Of a DNA stretch of 64,000 bases, positions 63,671-64,000 are shown piece by piece. The stretch is from NCBI RefSeq assembly GCF_006376675.1, contig NZ_VEWK01000006.1, positions 62,001 to 126,000 on the forward strand, written 5' to 3'. The notes beneath the pieces were generated by a model that ran no database searches, was not told the DNA's origin, and saw only the letters and a list, made by a program, of their open reading frames with translations. This DNA comes from Brucella pecoris. GTDB lineage: Bacteria > Pseudomonadota > Alphaproteobacteria > Rhizobiales > Rhizobiaceae. The position numbers and the translations under genes were made by a program. Each line of letters opens with the position of its first letter. Position 1 is the stretch's first letter.

Positions 63671-64000
63671 ATGGACAAATGCAAACTGGAACAGCCGACC
63701 ATCGACGTTGTCATTCCCAATTTCAATTACGGTCGCTATCTTTCCGCCTGTACCAACAGCGTATTGCTGCAATCGGGTGTCAATATCCGTCTACTCATCA
63801 TCGACAATGCCTCTACCGACAACAGTGTTGAGGTAGCAAAGGGGCTTGCGGCCAGCGATAGCCGTGTCGAGTTGCTGCTCCGTCCGAAAAATCTGGGGCC
63901 ACATGCTTCGTTCAACGAGGGCATAGACTGGGCTGCATCCGAATATTTCCTGATCCTGTGTTCGGATGATTTATTGGCGCACGGTGCTTTGGAGAGGGCA
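63671..64000 (+). CDS. GT2-family glycosyltransferase, N-terminus (cut by the window edge)
   Basis: The first 110 residues are visible, starting MDKCKLEQPTIDVVIPNFNY. A GT-A fold is shown by VVIPNFNYGRYLSACTNSVL near 13-32, LLIIDNASTDNS near 40-51 and ILCSDDLLAHGA near 95-106, the DxD region. AGGATGG lies upstream of the ATG. It is 11 bp after the flippase gene and adds a fifth glycosyltransferase to the locus. Confidence 0.82.
   Translation, partial: MDKCKLEQPTIDVVIPNFNYGRYLSACTNSVLLQSGVNIRLLIIDNASTDNSVEVAKGLAASDSRVELLLRPKNLGPHASFNEGIDWAASEYFLILCSDDLLAHGALERA

Overview
The window looks like a chromosomal segment of an alphaproteobacterium of the Brucella/Ochrobactrum group (Hyphomicrobiales). 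The reasons are the moderately high-GC codon use, the many ABC importers for sugar acids and peptides, the ATGA-coupled operons, and a dispersed family of roughly 100-bp palindromic repeats that ends in GAGCATTTCC or GGAAATGCTC and resembles, from memory, the Bru-RS/RIME repeats of this group. The genus is an inference; no rRNA or marker gene is present.

Layout. 1-3.1 kb: the start of a leftward DUF808 gene, a two-gene MhqO/MhqD-like quinone or electrophile detoxification operon, and a BigR-like ArsR repressor with a split YeeE/YedE sulfur transporter. 3.2-5.0 kb: an MsbA-type ABC exporter. 5.1-15.6 kb: a co-directional ten-gene sugar-acid catabolic locus with a GntR regulator, a DapA-type lyase, a Tat-exported binding protein, an ABC importer, an enolase-superfamily enzyme, an SMP-30 lactonase, an IlvD/Edd dehydratase and an RraA-type aldolase. 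15.7-19.3 kb: a leftward ribose-type sugar importer. 19.8-24.6 kb: a CorC/HlyC-type membrane protein, a GGDEF-EAL protein and two DUF1801 proteins. 25-35.7 kb: a Tat-exported amidohydrolase and a run of small regulator/enzyme/transporter pairs (XRE-MmyB, SDR, LysR, TetR-EamA, MFS, GAF-LytTR, MsrB).

36.2-46.3 kb is a second metabolic island. A leftward peptide/nickel-type ABC importer follows a PYROXD2/CrtI-like flavoprotein, a second paralogous flavoprotein is divergent from the first, and a Crp/Fnr regulator closes the island. Uptake of an amine- or peptide-like compound followed by flavin-dependent oxidation is a reasonable guess, but the substrate is unknown.

46.7-64 kb is an exopolysaccharide locus. 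It holds a LuxR-type regulator with a degenerate receiver, an ExoP/Wzc-like co-polymerase, an ExoF/Wza-like export protein, GDP-L-fucose synthesis (gmd, fcl), five glycosyltransferases, a WecA-type priming enzyme, a Wzy-like polymerase, a WcaF-like acetyltransferase, a DUF218 protein and a Wzx-type flippase. Together these make a near-complete Wzx/Wzy-dependent pathway for a polymer that probably contains fucose. The locus continues past the right edge.

No rRNA, tRNA, CRISPR array, transposase, prophage or replication origin was recognised. All functions are read from translated sequence and remembered family features; no database search was run.
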